Positions 1 to 5,620 of a stretch of 19,070 nt of DNA are shown piece after piece. The notes beneath the pieces are model-generated. The model was given only the letters and a program-made list of their open reading frames with translations, was not told where the DNA came from and did not search any database. The DNA lies in assembly GCA_900553025.1 (NCBI GenBank), contig USBT01000024.1:1-19070 (forward strand), given 5' to 3'. Made by a program: the position numbers and the translations under genes. How positions within the stretch are numbered: the first letter of the stretch is position 1; every line of letters starts with the position of its first letter. Source of the DNA: an uncultured Eubacteriales bacterium. GTDB taxonomy: Bacteria; Bacillota; Clostridia; Peptostreptococcales; Anaerovoracaceae.

Positions 1-52
1 GGAAGGTGGAAGAACAGTAGGTTCCGGAGTTGTAACTGAGATTATTGAATAA
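1..52 (+). CDS. tuf: Elongation factor Tu, 3' end only (first tuf copy)
   Basis: The window opens inside a gene. Reading from base 2, the frame gives the last 16 residues of EF-Tu, ending GSGVVTEIIE before TAA at 50-52. The first 55 bases of the window, including three after the stop, are identical to 17854-17908 at the end of the complete tuf copy; the two then diverge at once. EF-Tu carries aminoacyl-tRNA to the ribosome as a GTP complex. Two near-identical tuf copies, one ahead of rpmG-secE-nusG and one after fusA, is an arrangement known in several bacterial groups. Only about 4% of the gene is visible, so its integrity cannot be judged. Confidence 0.9.
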   Translation, partial: EGGRTVGSGVVTEIIE

Positions 53-72
53 TCGGTTCTCATCAAGACTTA

Positions 73-102
73 TTGAAACTATGCGTTAATCAAAGCTAAA
101 CT
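73..102 (+). promoter_or_regulatory. Possible weak promoter for the LCP gene
   Basis: TTGAAA at 73-78 is five of six to the -35 consensus. TAAACT at 97-102 is four of six to the -10, with an 18-base spacer. If it is real, the transcript would begin near 109 and run through the terminator hairpin at 147-172 before reaching the LCP gene. The match is weak and could be chance. No better candidate is visible between the first tuf and the LCP gene. Confidence 0.25.
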
Positions 103-146
103 CTTCTGTCTGAGATTAAAGCAAGTTCCATAAAGATGAATCATTG

Positions 147-172
147 GGAGCTCTTCGGAGCTCCTTTATTTT
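147..172 (+). terminator. Intrinsic terminator after first tuf copy
   Basis: A perfect 7-bp stem (147-153 with 158-164, GGAGCTC/GAGCTCC) is closed by a TTCG tetraloop and followed by TTTATTTT. It lies 95 bases after the tuf stop and only 18 bases before the LCP start codon. It may therefore act both as the tuf terminator and as a partial barrier to transcription of the next gene. Confidence 0.85.
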
Positions 173-190
173 GCAAAGGGGAATAATTTG

Positions 191-1666
191 ATGGGTCAGG
201 GGAATGATCAGAGAAGTCAAAACAAAGTAAGTTTTTTCAAAAAGTTCACACGATTTTTGGGAGCCCTATTTACGCTATTAAGTGCATTATTCTTGTCAAC
301 CTTGTTTTACCTCGATATTCTTCCGCTTAATTACACTATTTATGCTTTCGTGGCAATTGCGTTTTTATGGCTTATCATTTTTCCAGCGCTTTTTATCATA
401 AAAATAAAAAAATCTAGAAAGATTATTGCTTTGTTTTTTTCACTTATCATAATGGCTGGTTATGGCATCGGGATTTCATATCTGCATGGCACCGCAAATT
501 TTCTTAGCGGTATAACATCATTTGCATCGCAGACTAAAGATTTTTACATAATTGCCGAAAAGAATGACACAAAATATAATAAGCTGACTGATATATCAGG
601 TGCAAAAGTATTTGGGGTAGATGATGAACAAGCTGGTAAAAAAGAAGCCTTTAAGAAAATTAAAAGCAGATATTTTGCCTCAGTAGATTATTACGAAGAT
701 ATCCCGAGTCTAGGAGACGCGCTATTAAATCAGGATTGCAGACTTATTCTTTTGAGTGAAATCGACCAAGATACTATGCTGCGAATCGCACCTGATTTTA
801 AGTCAAGAACCAAGGTTATAGGCAAGATAAGAATTAAAATAAAAGATAAAGCGATTGCAAAGAGGAAAAATTTAAAAACAGATTCATATAATGTCCTTAT
901 AAGTGGGATTGATCATGATAAAAATATTGACGAAGAGGGCAGGTCGGATGTAAACATGTTGGTAACCGTCAATCCTAAGACGAAAAATGTTTTGTTGACT
1001 TCGATTCCGCGAGATTATAGAGTTAAGCTCAAAAAATTTGGAAATGCTGAGGACAAGATAACGCATACGGGGCTCTATGGTGCAGATTGTACAGTGGATG
1101 CGGTCGAGGAGCTTTTAGATGTTGATGTGAATTATTATGTGAAAGTTAATTTTGCAACTGTAAGGGAGCTGGTGGATGCAATAGGTGGAATAGACGTATA
1201 TTCTGACAAGGAGATTTCTCTTGATGTTGGAGGCGGAAGAATTCATAAATATATACAAGGCATTAACCACGTATCTGGCGAGGAAGCATTGGCATTCGCA
1301 CGAGAAAGAGATTCGTATGAATCGGGAGATATTCATAGAAATATGAATCAGCAGGCCGTAATGAAGGCAATTATTGAAAAAGCAACAAGTAGTACGACAA
1401 TTTTGAACAAATATGGAGATATACTGAGCGGACTTCAAGGTTATATAAGAACAAACTTTTCTGAGAGAGAAATCAAAACCATTATTAAAAATGAACTGAA
1501 AAATATGGGTGGCTGGAAGATAACATCTCAAAACATAACAGGAGAGGGCAACTCTGATGTTGTTTATTCTTCGCCACAAGCATACGTTTACATAATGGAA
1601 CATGATGATGAATCTATCGAAAATTCAAGGCGTAGGATACTTAGGGTACAAAAAGACTCAAAATAA
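191..1666 (+). CDS. LytR-CpsA-Psr (LCP) family protein, CpsA-like architecture
   Basis: A membrane protein of 491 residues. After a short polar N-terminus there are three hydrophobic segments (about 19-41, 49-71 and 78-98). An extracellular accessory region of about 130 residues follows, then the LCP catalytic domain from about residue 232. Family landmarks are NVLISGID (234-241), GRSD with R251 and D253, SIPRD (271-275, R274/D275), and FARERD...GDIHRN.NQQ (369-388), which includes the conserved arginines R371, R373 and R383. LCP enzymes move undecaprenyl-linked glycopolymers (teichoic acids, capsule) onto peptidoglycan at the outer membrane face. Three TM helices plus an accessory domain resemble streptococcal CpsA rather than the single-TM TagT/LytR type. 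ATG at 191 is preferred over TTG at 188, with AAAGGGG at 175-181. The gene has its own stop just before the rpmG promoter, so it looks like an independent unit. Polymer substrate unknown. Confidence 0.9.
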   Translation: MGQGNDQRSQNKVSFFKKFTRFLGALFTLLSALFLSTLFYLDILPLNYTIYAFVAIAFLWLIIFPALFIIKIKKSRKIIALFFSLIIMAGYGIGISYLHGTANFLSGITSFASQTKDFYIIAEKNDTKYNKLTDISGAKVFGVDDEQAGKKEAFKKIKSRYFASVDYYEDIPSLGDALLNQDCRLILLSEIDQDTMLRIAPDFKSRTKVIGKIRIKIKDKAIAKRKNLKTDSYNVLISGIDHDKNIDEEGRSDVNMLVTVNPKTKNVLLTSIPRDYRVKLKKFGNAEDKITHTGLYGADCTVDAVEELLDVDVNYYVKVNFATVRELVDAIGGIDVYSDKEISLDVGGGRIHKYIQGINHVSGEEALAFARERDSYESGDIHRNMNQQAVMKAIIEKATSSTTILNKYGDILSGLQGYIRTNFSEREIKTIIKNELKNMGGWKITSQNITGEGNSDVVYSSPQAYVYIMEHDDESIENSRRRILRVQKDSK

Positions 1667-1669
1667 TGG

Positions 1670-1698
1670 TTGACACAATGCTTTTGATGGAGTAGAAT
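1670..1698 (+). promoter_or_regulatory. Sigma-A promoter for rpmG-secE-nusG
   Basis: TTGACA at 1670-1675, a 17-base spacer and TAGAAT at 1693-1698 give a near-consensus housekeeping promoter starting 4 bases after the LCP stop. The start site should be near 1705, giving a leader of about 105 bases. That leader contains a small hairpin (CAGAG...CTCTG, about 1732-1748) and another just before the ribosome binding site (ATATGC 1780-1785 with GCGTAT 1791-1796). I cannot assign either a role. Confidence 0.85.
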
Positions 1699-1810
1699 AT
1701 ACAAGCATATTTGTGATCAATTTTCAAGAACAGAGTCAAAGGCTCTGGGTTTTGAATTTGTAGAATAACACTTTAGGATATATGCATAGAGCGTATGATT
1801 GGAGGTAGCT

Positions 1811-1960
1811 ATGAGAGTTAAAGCAACCCTTGCATGTACAGAATGCAAGCAGAGAAACTATAATACTATGAAGAACAAGAAGAACAATCCGGAGAGGATT
1901 GAAATGCAGAAATACTGCAAGTTCTGCAAGAAATCTACTCTTCATAAGGAGACTAAGTAG
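1811..1960 (+). CDS. rpmG: 50S ribosomal protein L33 (zinc-ribbon form)
   Basis: A 49-residue protein beginning MRVKATLACTECKQRNYNT. It has two CxxC knuckles (C9/C12 and C36/C39), so it is the zinc-binding version of L33, a protein of the large subunit near the E site. The N-terminal sequence, the length and its position directly before secE and nusG all match L33. The start ATG is preceded by GGAGG at 1801-1805. It is the first gene after the promoter at 1670-1698. Many Clostridia have a tRNA-Trp gene between rpmG and secE, but the 48-base gap here has none. In some bacteria a zinc-free paralogue replaces this form under zinc limitation; whether this genome has one cannot be seen. Confidence 0.96.
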   Translation: MRVKATLACTECKQRNYNTMKNKKNNPERIEMQKYCKFCKKSTLHKETK

Positions 1961-2008
1961 AAACTCATTTATTGAGTGGAAGCTTAGCTATTAAAGGAGT
2001 GTCAATAA

Positions 2009-2263
2009 ATGGCAGCTACTAATAGAGAAAAAATTAAAAAAACCGCAGCGGCACGAGCAAATGCCGCAAATAAAAAGAATACTTCTGCCAAGGAGTATTT
2101 TAAGGGCGTGAGAACTGAGCTTTCTAAGGTCGTTTGGCCTACAAGGAAGGAACTTGGTACATTTACAGGTGTAGTTATATCTGTATGTACGTTTTTTGCT
2201 TTAGCTTTTTGGGCTATTGATTCGGCAGTTCTTTTGGCACTTAAAGCGGTTATAGGTTCTTAA
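2009..2263 (+). CDS. secE: Preprotein translocase subunit SecE
   Basis: An 84-residue protein with a lysine/alanine-rich N-terminus (about 1-28), then the conserved SecE cytoplasmic amphipathic segment EYFKGVRTELSKVVWPTRKEL (about 29-49). One transmembrane helix follows (about 52-78). SecE clamps SecY in the protein-conducting channel of the cytoplasmic membrane. The size and single TM helix fit the short Gram-positive form. The start is set by AAAGGAG at 1993-1999. It lies 48 bases after rpmG and 27 bases before nusG, the usual secE-nusG pair. Confidence 0.95.
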   Translation: MAATNREKIKKTAAARANAANKKNTSAKEYFKGVRTELSKVVWPTRKELGTFTGVVISVCTFFALAFWAIDSAVLLALKAVIGS

Positions 2264-2290
2264 GAAGAATTTTTAGGAGAAGGTTATAAA

Positions 2291-2866
2291 ATGTCAGAAG
2301 TTACGACAAATGTAGTTTCACCATTAGAGGGTGAAGGAATACGTGGAGATGGTCAAGCCAGATGGTATGTTGTTCACACATACTCTGGTCATGAGAAGCG
2401 TGTAAAAGCAAATATAGAAAAAATGGTCGAAAACCGAGGCATGCAAAATCTTATTCTAAAGGTTGAGGTTCCGACGGAAGACCATACAGAAATTAAAAAT
2501 GGACAAGTCAAGACGAGAACAAAGAAGATGTTCCCCGGTTACGTCCTTTTGAAAATGATTGTAAACAATGAAAGCTGGTACCTTGTTAGAAATACACAGG
2601 GAGTAACTGGATTTGTAGGTCACGGTTCGGATCCTATCCCACTTACTGATGAAGAAATCACAAGGATGGGAGTTGAAAAAGTTTACATCGACTTGGATGT
2701 GGAAGTTGGCGATACAGTGAGAGTTATTAGTGGACCTTTTGAGGGCTTCTTGGCGACTGTCGAAGAAATCAAGAAAGAAAAGCAAATTCTGAAAGTTCGT
2801 GTTTCCATGTTCGGTAGAGAAACACCTGTCGAGGTTGAATTCGGTCAGGTTGATAAGGTCGTTTAG
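2291..2866 (+). CDS. nusG: Transcription termination/antitermination factor NusG
   Basis: A 191-residue protein. The NGN domain begins with RWYVVHTYSGHEKRVKANIEK at about residue 24 and includes the KMFPGYVLLKM strand. The C-terminal KOW domain contains VGDTVRVISGPFEGFLATVEEI (from about residue 140). NusG binds the beta' clamp and RpoB gate loop of elongating RNA polymerase and its KOW domain contacts ribosomal protein S10 or Rho. The first 23 residues form a polar leader somewhat longer than the few residues usual before the WYVVHTYSG motif. No better-placed internal start with a ribosome binding site is visible, and AGGAGAAGG lies just upstream of this ATG, so I keep it. Confidence 0.96.
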   Translation: MSEVTTNVVSPLEGEGIRGDGQARWYVVHTYSGHEKRVKANIEKMVENRGMQNLILKVEVPTEDHTEIKNGQVKTRTKKMFPGYVLLKMIVNNESWYLVRNTQGVTGFVGHGSDPIPLTDEEITRMGVEKVYIDLDVEVGDTVRVISGPFEGFLATVEEIKKEKQILKVRVSMFGRETPVEVEFGQVDKVV

Positions 2867-2902
2867 GCCAAGATGTAATACTCTTAAGGAAAGGAGAAAA
2901 GT

Positions 2903-3328
2903 ATGGCAAAGAAGATTGATGGCTACATTAAACTTCAAATTCCTGCAGGGGCAGCTACACCAGCACCTCCAGTAGGACCAGCCCTAGGTCAAAAGGGTGT
3001 GAACATCATGGACTTCTGCAAACAGTTTAACGCTAAAACAGCAGATCAACCTGGAATGGTTATTCCTGTAGTTATAACTGTTTATTCAGACAGATCATTT
3101 ACGTTCATCACCAAGACTCCGCCGGCTGCGGTTCTGCTGAAGAAAGCGGCAAATCTTAACTCAGGTTCAGGCGAACCTAATAAGAAAAAAGTAGCAACGA
3201 TCACAAGAGCGCAGGCTGAGGAGATTGCTCAGACTAAAATGCCAGACCTAAATGCTGCAAACATTGATGCAGCTGTAGAAATGGTTAAAGGTACAGCTCG
3301 AAGCATGGGAATTGTAGTAGAAGATTAA
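2903..3328 (+). CDS. rplK: 50S ribosomal protein L11
   Basis: 141 residues, the normal family length. The N-terminal domain carries the proline-rich thiostrepton-contact helix (P22, P23, P26 in TPAPPVGPALGQKGVNIMDF). The C-terminal rRNA-binding domain ends in KGTARSMGIVVED. L11 binds the GTPase-associated centre of 23S rRNA together with L10/L12 and is needed for RelA-type responses. AAGGAG at 2891-2896 precedes the ATG. It is 36 bases after nusG with no terminator between them, so it is probably transcribed from the rpmG promoter. Confidence 0.97.
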   Translation: MAKKIDGYIKLQIPAGAATPAPPVGPALGQKGVNIMDFCKQFNAKTADQPGMVIPVVITVYSDRSFTFITKTPPAAVLLKKAANLNSGSGEPNKKKVATITRAQAEEIAQTKMPDLNAANIDAAVEMVKGTARSMGIVVED

Positions 3329-3468
3329 TGTAAGATGGGAGATTAGACAACAAAATATATGCGTTTAGTCGCCGTATGTGCTTAATTGCGGACTTGTGAA
3401 ATCAAAGCAAATCGCAAAGCAAGAACATTATTTTGTTGTAAATCGGTAGTACCACGAGGAGGTAGAAA
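3329..3468 (+). promoter_or_regulatory. Structured intergenic leader before rplA, candidate cis-regulatory RNA
   Basis: The 140-base gap between rplK and rplA can fold into a closed domain. ACAACAAAATA (3347-3357) is the perfect 11-base reverse complement of TATTTTGTTGT (3429-3439). Inside is a smaller stem, AGTCGC (3367-3372) with GCGGACT (3388-3394), carrying one bulged G. The outer helix ends 17 bases before the AGGAGG ribosome binding site, and there is no T-run, so it is not a standard terminator. L1 is a known autogenous regulator in E. coli, which makes L1 a natural guess for the ligand. I do not recognise a known family here. Confidence 0.5.
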
Positions 3469-4164
3469 ATGCCAAAGGTAGGCAAGAGATTCAAGGCTGC
3501 ATCAGAGAAGTTTGACAAGTCAAAACTACATGATGTTAGCGAAGCGATGGAGCTGATTACTGAAACAGCTACAGCAAAATTTGATGAAACTATAGAGGTT
3601 CATATCAGACTGGGTGTAGACGGAAGACACGCTGACCAACAGGTTAGAGGCGCAATCGTTTTACCGCACGGCACAGGAAAATCTAAGAAGGTTCTTGTGT
3701 TTGCAAAGGGTGCAAAGGCTGAGGAAGCTGAAAGCGCAGGTGCTGACTATGTGGGCGCAGAGGATATGGCCGACAAAATCCAGAAACAAAACTGGTTTGA
3801 CTTTGACGTTGTTGTTGCAACACCTGATATGATGGGAATTGTTGGTAGACTTGGTAAAACGCTTGGGCCTAAGGGACTCATGCCAAACCCTAAGTCAGGA
3901 ACTGTAACAATGGACATCGAAAATGCTCTTAAAGAGATCAAGGCTGGTAAAGTTGAGTACAGACTTGATAAACAAAATATTATTCACACTCCGATTGGAA
4001 AGGCTTCGTTTGGCAAGGAGAAGCTTGAAGATAACTTTAAGGCTCTTATAGAAGCGGTTATCAAAGCAAAGCCGGCAGCAGCTAAAGGTCAGTATATGAA
4101 GAGCGTGGTCGTAACATCCACAATGGGACCTGGTGTGAAAGTAAACCCTGCTATTCTTGGATAG
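3469..4164 (+). CDS. rplA: 50S ribosomal protein L1
   Basis: 231 residues, full length. It starts MPKVGKRFKAASEKFDKSKLHDVSEAM and contains the family signature around PKGLMPNPKSGTVT (about residues 140-153), with a C-terminal lobe ending SSTMGPGVKVNPAILG-like (TSTMGPGVKVNP). L1 forms the mobile L1 stalk of the large subunit and helps release deacylated tRNA; in several bacteria it also represses its own mRNA. A strong AGGAGG site lies upstream. It sits between two structured leaders, one before it (3329-3468) and the L10 leader after it. Confidence 0.97.
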   Translation: MPKVGKRFKAASEKFDKSKLHDVSEAMELITETATAKFDETIEVHIRLGVDGRHADQQVRGAIVLPHGTGKSKKVLVFAKGAKAEEAESAGADYVGAEDMADKIQKQNWFDFDVVVATPDMMGIVGRLGKTLGPKGLMPNPKSGTVTMDIENALKEIKAGKVEYRLDKQNIIHTPIGKASFGKEKLEDNFKALIEAVIKAKPAAAKGQYMKSVVVTSTMGPGVKVNPAILG

Positions 4165-4194
4165 TAGGCGAACATTTGAGAGATTTTAGTTATA

Positions 4195-4310
4195 GAAATC
4201 TACACAATTGAATTAGAAATTTATAACCGAAGACAGCGGGTGTCGAAGACTTAATTTCCCGCCGAGGTACAATATATAGATATTGACCCCGTAAGTTTTT
4301 GCGGGGTTTT
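4195..4310 (+). promoter_or_regulatory. L10 leader with transcription attenuator
   Basis: This is the conserved rplJ leader RNA that binds L10/L12. The core ACCGAAGACAGCGGG (4226-4240) pairs with CCCGCCGAGGT (4258-4268) through GCGGG/CCCGC and ACC/GGT, with the characteristic GAAGACAG internal loop. It is followed by a terminator: 4286-4294 with 4299-4307, then a T-run to 4310. A competing helix is visible. CGGG-(T)-GTC at 4237-4244 can pair with GACCCCG at 4285-4291, using one strand from the L10-binding stem and one from the terminator. This fits the known model in which L10 binding frees the terminator and lowers rplJL expression. Confidence 0.9.
4286..4310 (+). terminator. Attenuator terminator of the L10 leader
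   Basis: Stem ACCCCGTAA (4286-4294) with TTGCGGGGT (4299-4307), loop GTTT, tail TTTT (4307-4310). It lies 45 bases before rplJ, inside the leader, so it is read as regulatory rather than as an end of operon. Confidence 0.85.
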
Positions 4311-4329
4311 CGTATAAGTACCTAAAAAA

Positions 4330-4341
4330 GGGGCAAGCCCC
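4330..4341 (+). repeat. GGGG/CCCC hairpin just upstream of the rplJ ribosome binding site
   Basis: GGGGCAAGCCCC is a short self-complementary element that ends one base before AGAAAGGAG. Its GGGG could also pair with the CCCC of the attenuator 5' arm, and its CCCC with the GGGG of the 3' arm. It may thus be an extra switching element downstream of the L10 leader. Functional role not shown. Confidence 0.4.
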
Positions 4342-4355
4342 AGAAAGGAGAACAT

Positions 4356-4850
4356 ATGTCAGTAGAAGCTAAGGCAGCTAAACAAGCCATTATAGATGAA
4401 ATAAAAGAAAAACTAGATGGCGCACAATCAGCAGTTGTTATAGATTATATGGGAATAACTGTTGAGCAGGCTGATGCTATGAGGAAAAAGCTTAGGGAAG
4501 CAAATGTAGACTACACGGTTTACAAAAATACTCTTATCAAAAGAGCAATTGATGGAACTGAATTTGACGGACTTGCTGATGTTCTTGCAGGACCAACTGC
4601 AATTGCAATAAGCAAAGAAGACGCTACAGCTCCAGCAAGAGAGCTTTCATCAATAATTAAAGAATTTGAAATGATGGAATTTAAGGCAGGCGTAGTAGAA
4701 GGAACTTTTTATGACAAGGACGGTATCAAGACTATCGCTAATATACCGTCAAGAGATACACTCATTGCAAAATTCATGGGAAGCATTCAGTCGCCTGTTG
4801 GTAAGATGGTTAGAACTATCCAAGCTATTGCAGATGCAAAAGCCGAATAA
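4356..4850 (+). CDS. rplJ: 50S ribosomal protein L10
   Basis: 164 residues, typical length. The N-terminal domain binds 23S rRNA, including the conserved VVIDYMGITVEQADAMRKKLREANVDYTVYKNTL segment (about 26-60). The C-terminal helix binds L7/L12 dimers. L10 anchors the stalk that recruits translation GTPases, including the EF-G and EF-Tu encoded downstream. AAAGGAG at 4344-4350 precedes the ATG. Expression should be controlled by the leader at 4195-4310, and rplL follows after 51 bases, the usual rplJL pair. Confidence 0.97.
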   Translation: MSVEAKAAKQAIIDEIKEKLDGAQSAVVIDYMGITVEQADAMRKKLREANVDYTVYKNTLIKRAIDGTEFDGLADVLAGPTAIAISKEDATAPARELSSIIKEFEMMEFKAGVVEGTFYDKDGIKTIANIPSRDTLIAKFMGSIQSPVGKMVRTIQAIADAKAE

Positions 4851-4901
4851 AGAAATAACGATTTTGTATAAATAAAAATAAAATTTAAAGGAGAACAAAA
4901 A

Positions 4902-5267
4902 ATGACTAAGGAACAAATTATAGATGCTATAAAAGAAATGTCCGTACTAGAGCTTAACGAACTTGTTAAGGCTTGCGAAGAAGAATTTGGTGTATCTGCT
5001 GCTGCTCCTGTTGCTGTAGCTGCAGGCGGAGAAGCTGCTGCTGGTGGTGCTGAACAGACTGAGTTCAATGTAGTGCTTGCAGAAGTTGGTGGCGAAAAGA
5101 TTAAAGTTATCAAAGCTGTTAGAGAAATTACAGGACTTGGACTTAAGGATGCAAAAGCTCTTGTTGACGGAGCACCTGCACCAGTTAAAGAAGGTGTTGA
5201 AAAGGCTGAAGCAGACGCTATCAAGGCACAGCTTGAAGAGGTTGGAGCAACAGTTGAGCTTAAATAA
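4902..5267 (+). CDS. rplL: 50S ribosomal protein L7/L12
   Basis: 121 residues. The N-terminal dimerisation and L10-binding helices (MTKEQIIDAIKEMSVLELNELVKACEEEFGV region, 1-31) lead into a flexible Ala/Gly hinge (about 32-50). The globular C-terminal domain contains the factor-binding helix GLGLKDAKALVD. Multiple dimers bind L10 and recruit EF-G and EF-Tu. AAAGGAG lies 9 bases upstream. Alanine is encoded mainly by GCT and GCA, as in the neighbouring ribosomal genes and unlike the A-ending pattern of the later tuf gene. A strong terminator follows at 5358-5394. Confidence 0.97.
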   Translation: MTKEQIIDAIKEMSVLELNELVKACEEEFGVSAAAPVAVAAGGEAAAGGAEQTEFNVVLAEVGGEKIKVIKAVREITGLGLKDAKALVDGAPAPVKEGVEKAEADAIKAQLEEVGATVELK

Positions 5268-5357
5268 CATTTCCCCAATCTTTGTATGATTGCTGATTAG
5301 ATATATAATGTATTTCAAATACAAAGATATGTATTGATCGCAAAAGTGTCAAATGAG

Positions 5358-5394
5358 GACACCGGCAGAGTTAAATTCTTTGCCGGTGTCTTTT
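5358..5394 (+). terminator. Terminator/attenuator between rplL and rpoB
   Basis: Perfect 10-bp stem GACACCGGCA (5358-5367) with TGCCGGTGTC (5381-5390). It extends inward by G-T, A-T and G-C to 13 bp, with loop TTAAATT and tail TTTT. An upstream GTGTC (5346-5350) can pair with GACAC (5358-5362), the terminator's own 5' arm, forming a weak competing hairpin. In many bacteria a partial terminator here sets the ratio of ribosomal proteins to RNA polymerase subunits. Confidence 0.9.
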
Positions 5395-5434
5395 GCCACA
5401 TTATAGGAAGTACACAGAATATCAGATTTACAAG

Positions 5435-5453
5435 CTAGTATAAAAAATACTAG
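5435..5453 (+). repeat. Perfect 7-bp inverted repeat upstream of rpoB
   Basis: CTAGTAT (5435-5441), an AAAAA loop, then ATACTAG (5447-5453). The right arm is part of a 14-base direct repeat that recurs at 5513-5526, so the left arm could pair with either copy. There is no T-run after it, so it is not a terminator. Function unknown. Confidence 0.55.
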
Positions 5454-5526
5454 ACAAGAGCAGCATAAAATTAAACTAGATGGCTTTTGCCGCATATGTT
5501 TGACAATATTAGATACTAGACAAGAG
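5447..5526 (+). repeat. 14-base direct repeat pair upstream of the rpoB promoter
   Basis: ATACTAGACAAGAG occurs at 5447-5460 and again at 5513-5526, 66 bases apart, just upstream of the rpoB promoter. A second, shorter repeat, CTTTTGCC(A/G)CAT, is at 5390-5401 and 5484-5495 with a different offset (94). One simple duplication therefore does not explain both. The rest of 5268-5620, a 353-base gap, holds the terminator, the promoter and AT-rich sequence without a gene. Confidence 0.6.
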
Positions 5527-5542
5527 TTATTACAAAAAATGC

Positions 5543-5574
5543 TTGCAATCTTGCTTGTGATATGATATTATAAT
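5543..5574 (+). promoter_or_regulatory. Promoter for rpoBC
   Basis: TTGCAA at 5543-5548 is followed by TATTAT at 5566-5571 (17-base spacer), which overlaps a perfect TATAAT at 5569-5574 (20-base spacer). The flanking GCTTGCA is shared with the rpsL promoter at 13431. It lies downstream of the rplL terminator, so rpoBC can be transcribed independently of the ribosomal protein genes. The leader would be about 40 bases long. Confidence 0.75.
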
Positions 5575-5606
5575 AGACTGCCATGGAGTATATTTGTAGA
5601 TTTAAT

Positions 5607-5612
5607 AAGGAG
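5607..5612 (+). promoter_or_regulatory. Ribosome binding site that fixes the rpoB start
   Basis: AAGGAG is 8 bases before ATG at 5621. The frame also has GTG at 5612 and ATG at 5615, but these overlap or lie too close to the site. The 5621 start gives MPKPVQVGRKERMTYAKI, the usual RpoB N-terminus. Confidence 0.85.
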
Positions 5613-5620
5613 TGATGATT

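Noticed and set aside
1115..1603. A 162-codon minus-strand open frame inside the LCP gene
   Set aside because: No start signal or family resemblance; the plus-strand frame has clear LCP motifs.
1961..2008. A tRNA-Trp gene between rpmG and secE
   Set aside because: The gap is only 48 bases, too short for a tRNA, and shows no cloverleaf arms.
4787..5278. A 163-codon minus-strand open frame over rplL
   Set aside because: Low-complexity Ser/Ala/Pro translation produced by the Ala/Gly-rich hinge of L7/L12 read backwards.
5500..5528. TTGACA at 5500-5505 as the rpoB -35
   Set aside because: No acceptable -10 lies 16-18 bases downstream; the pair at 5543-5574 is better.
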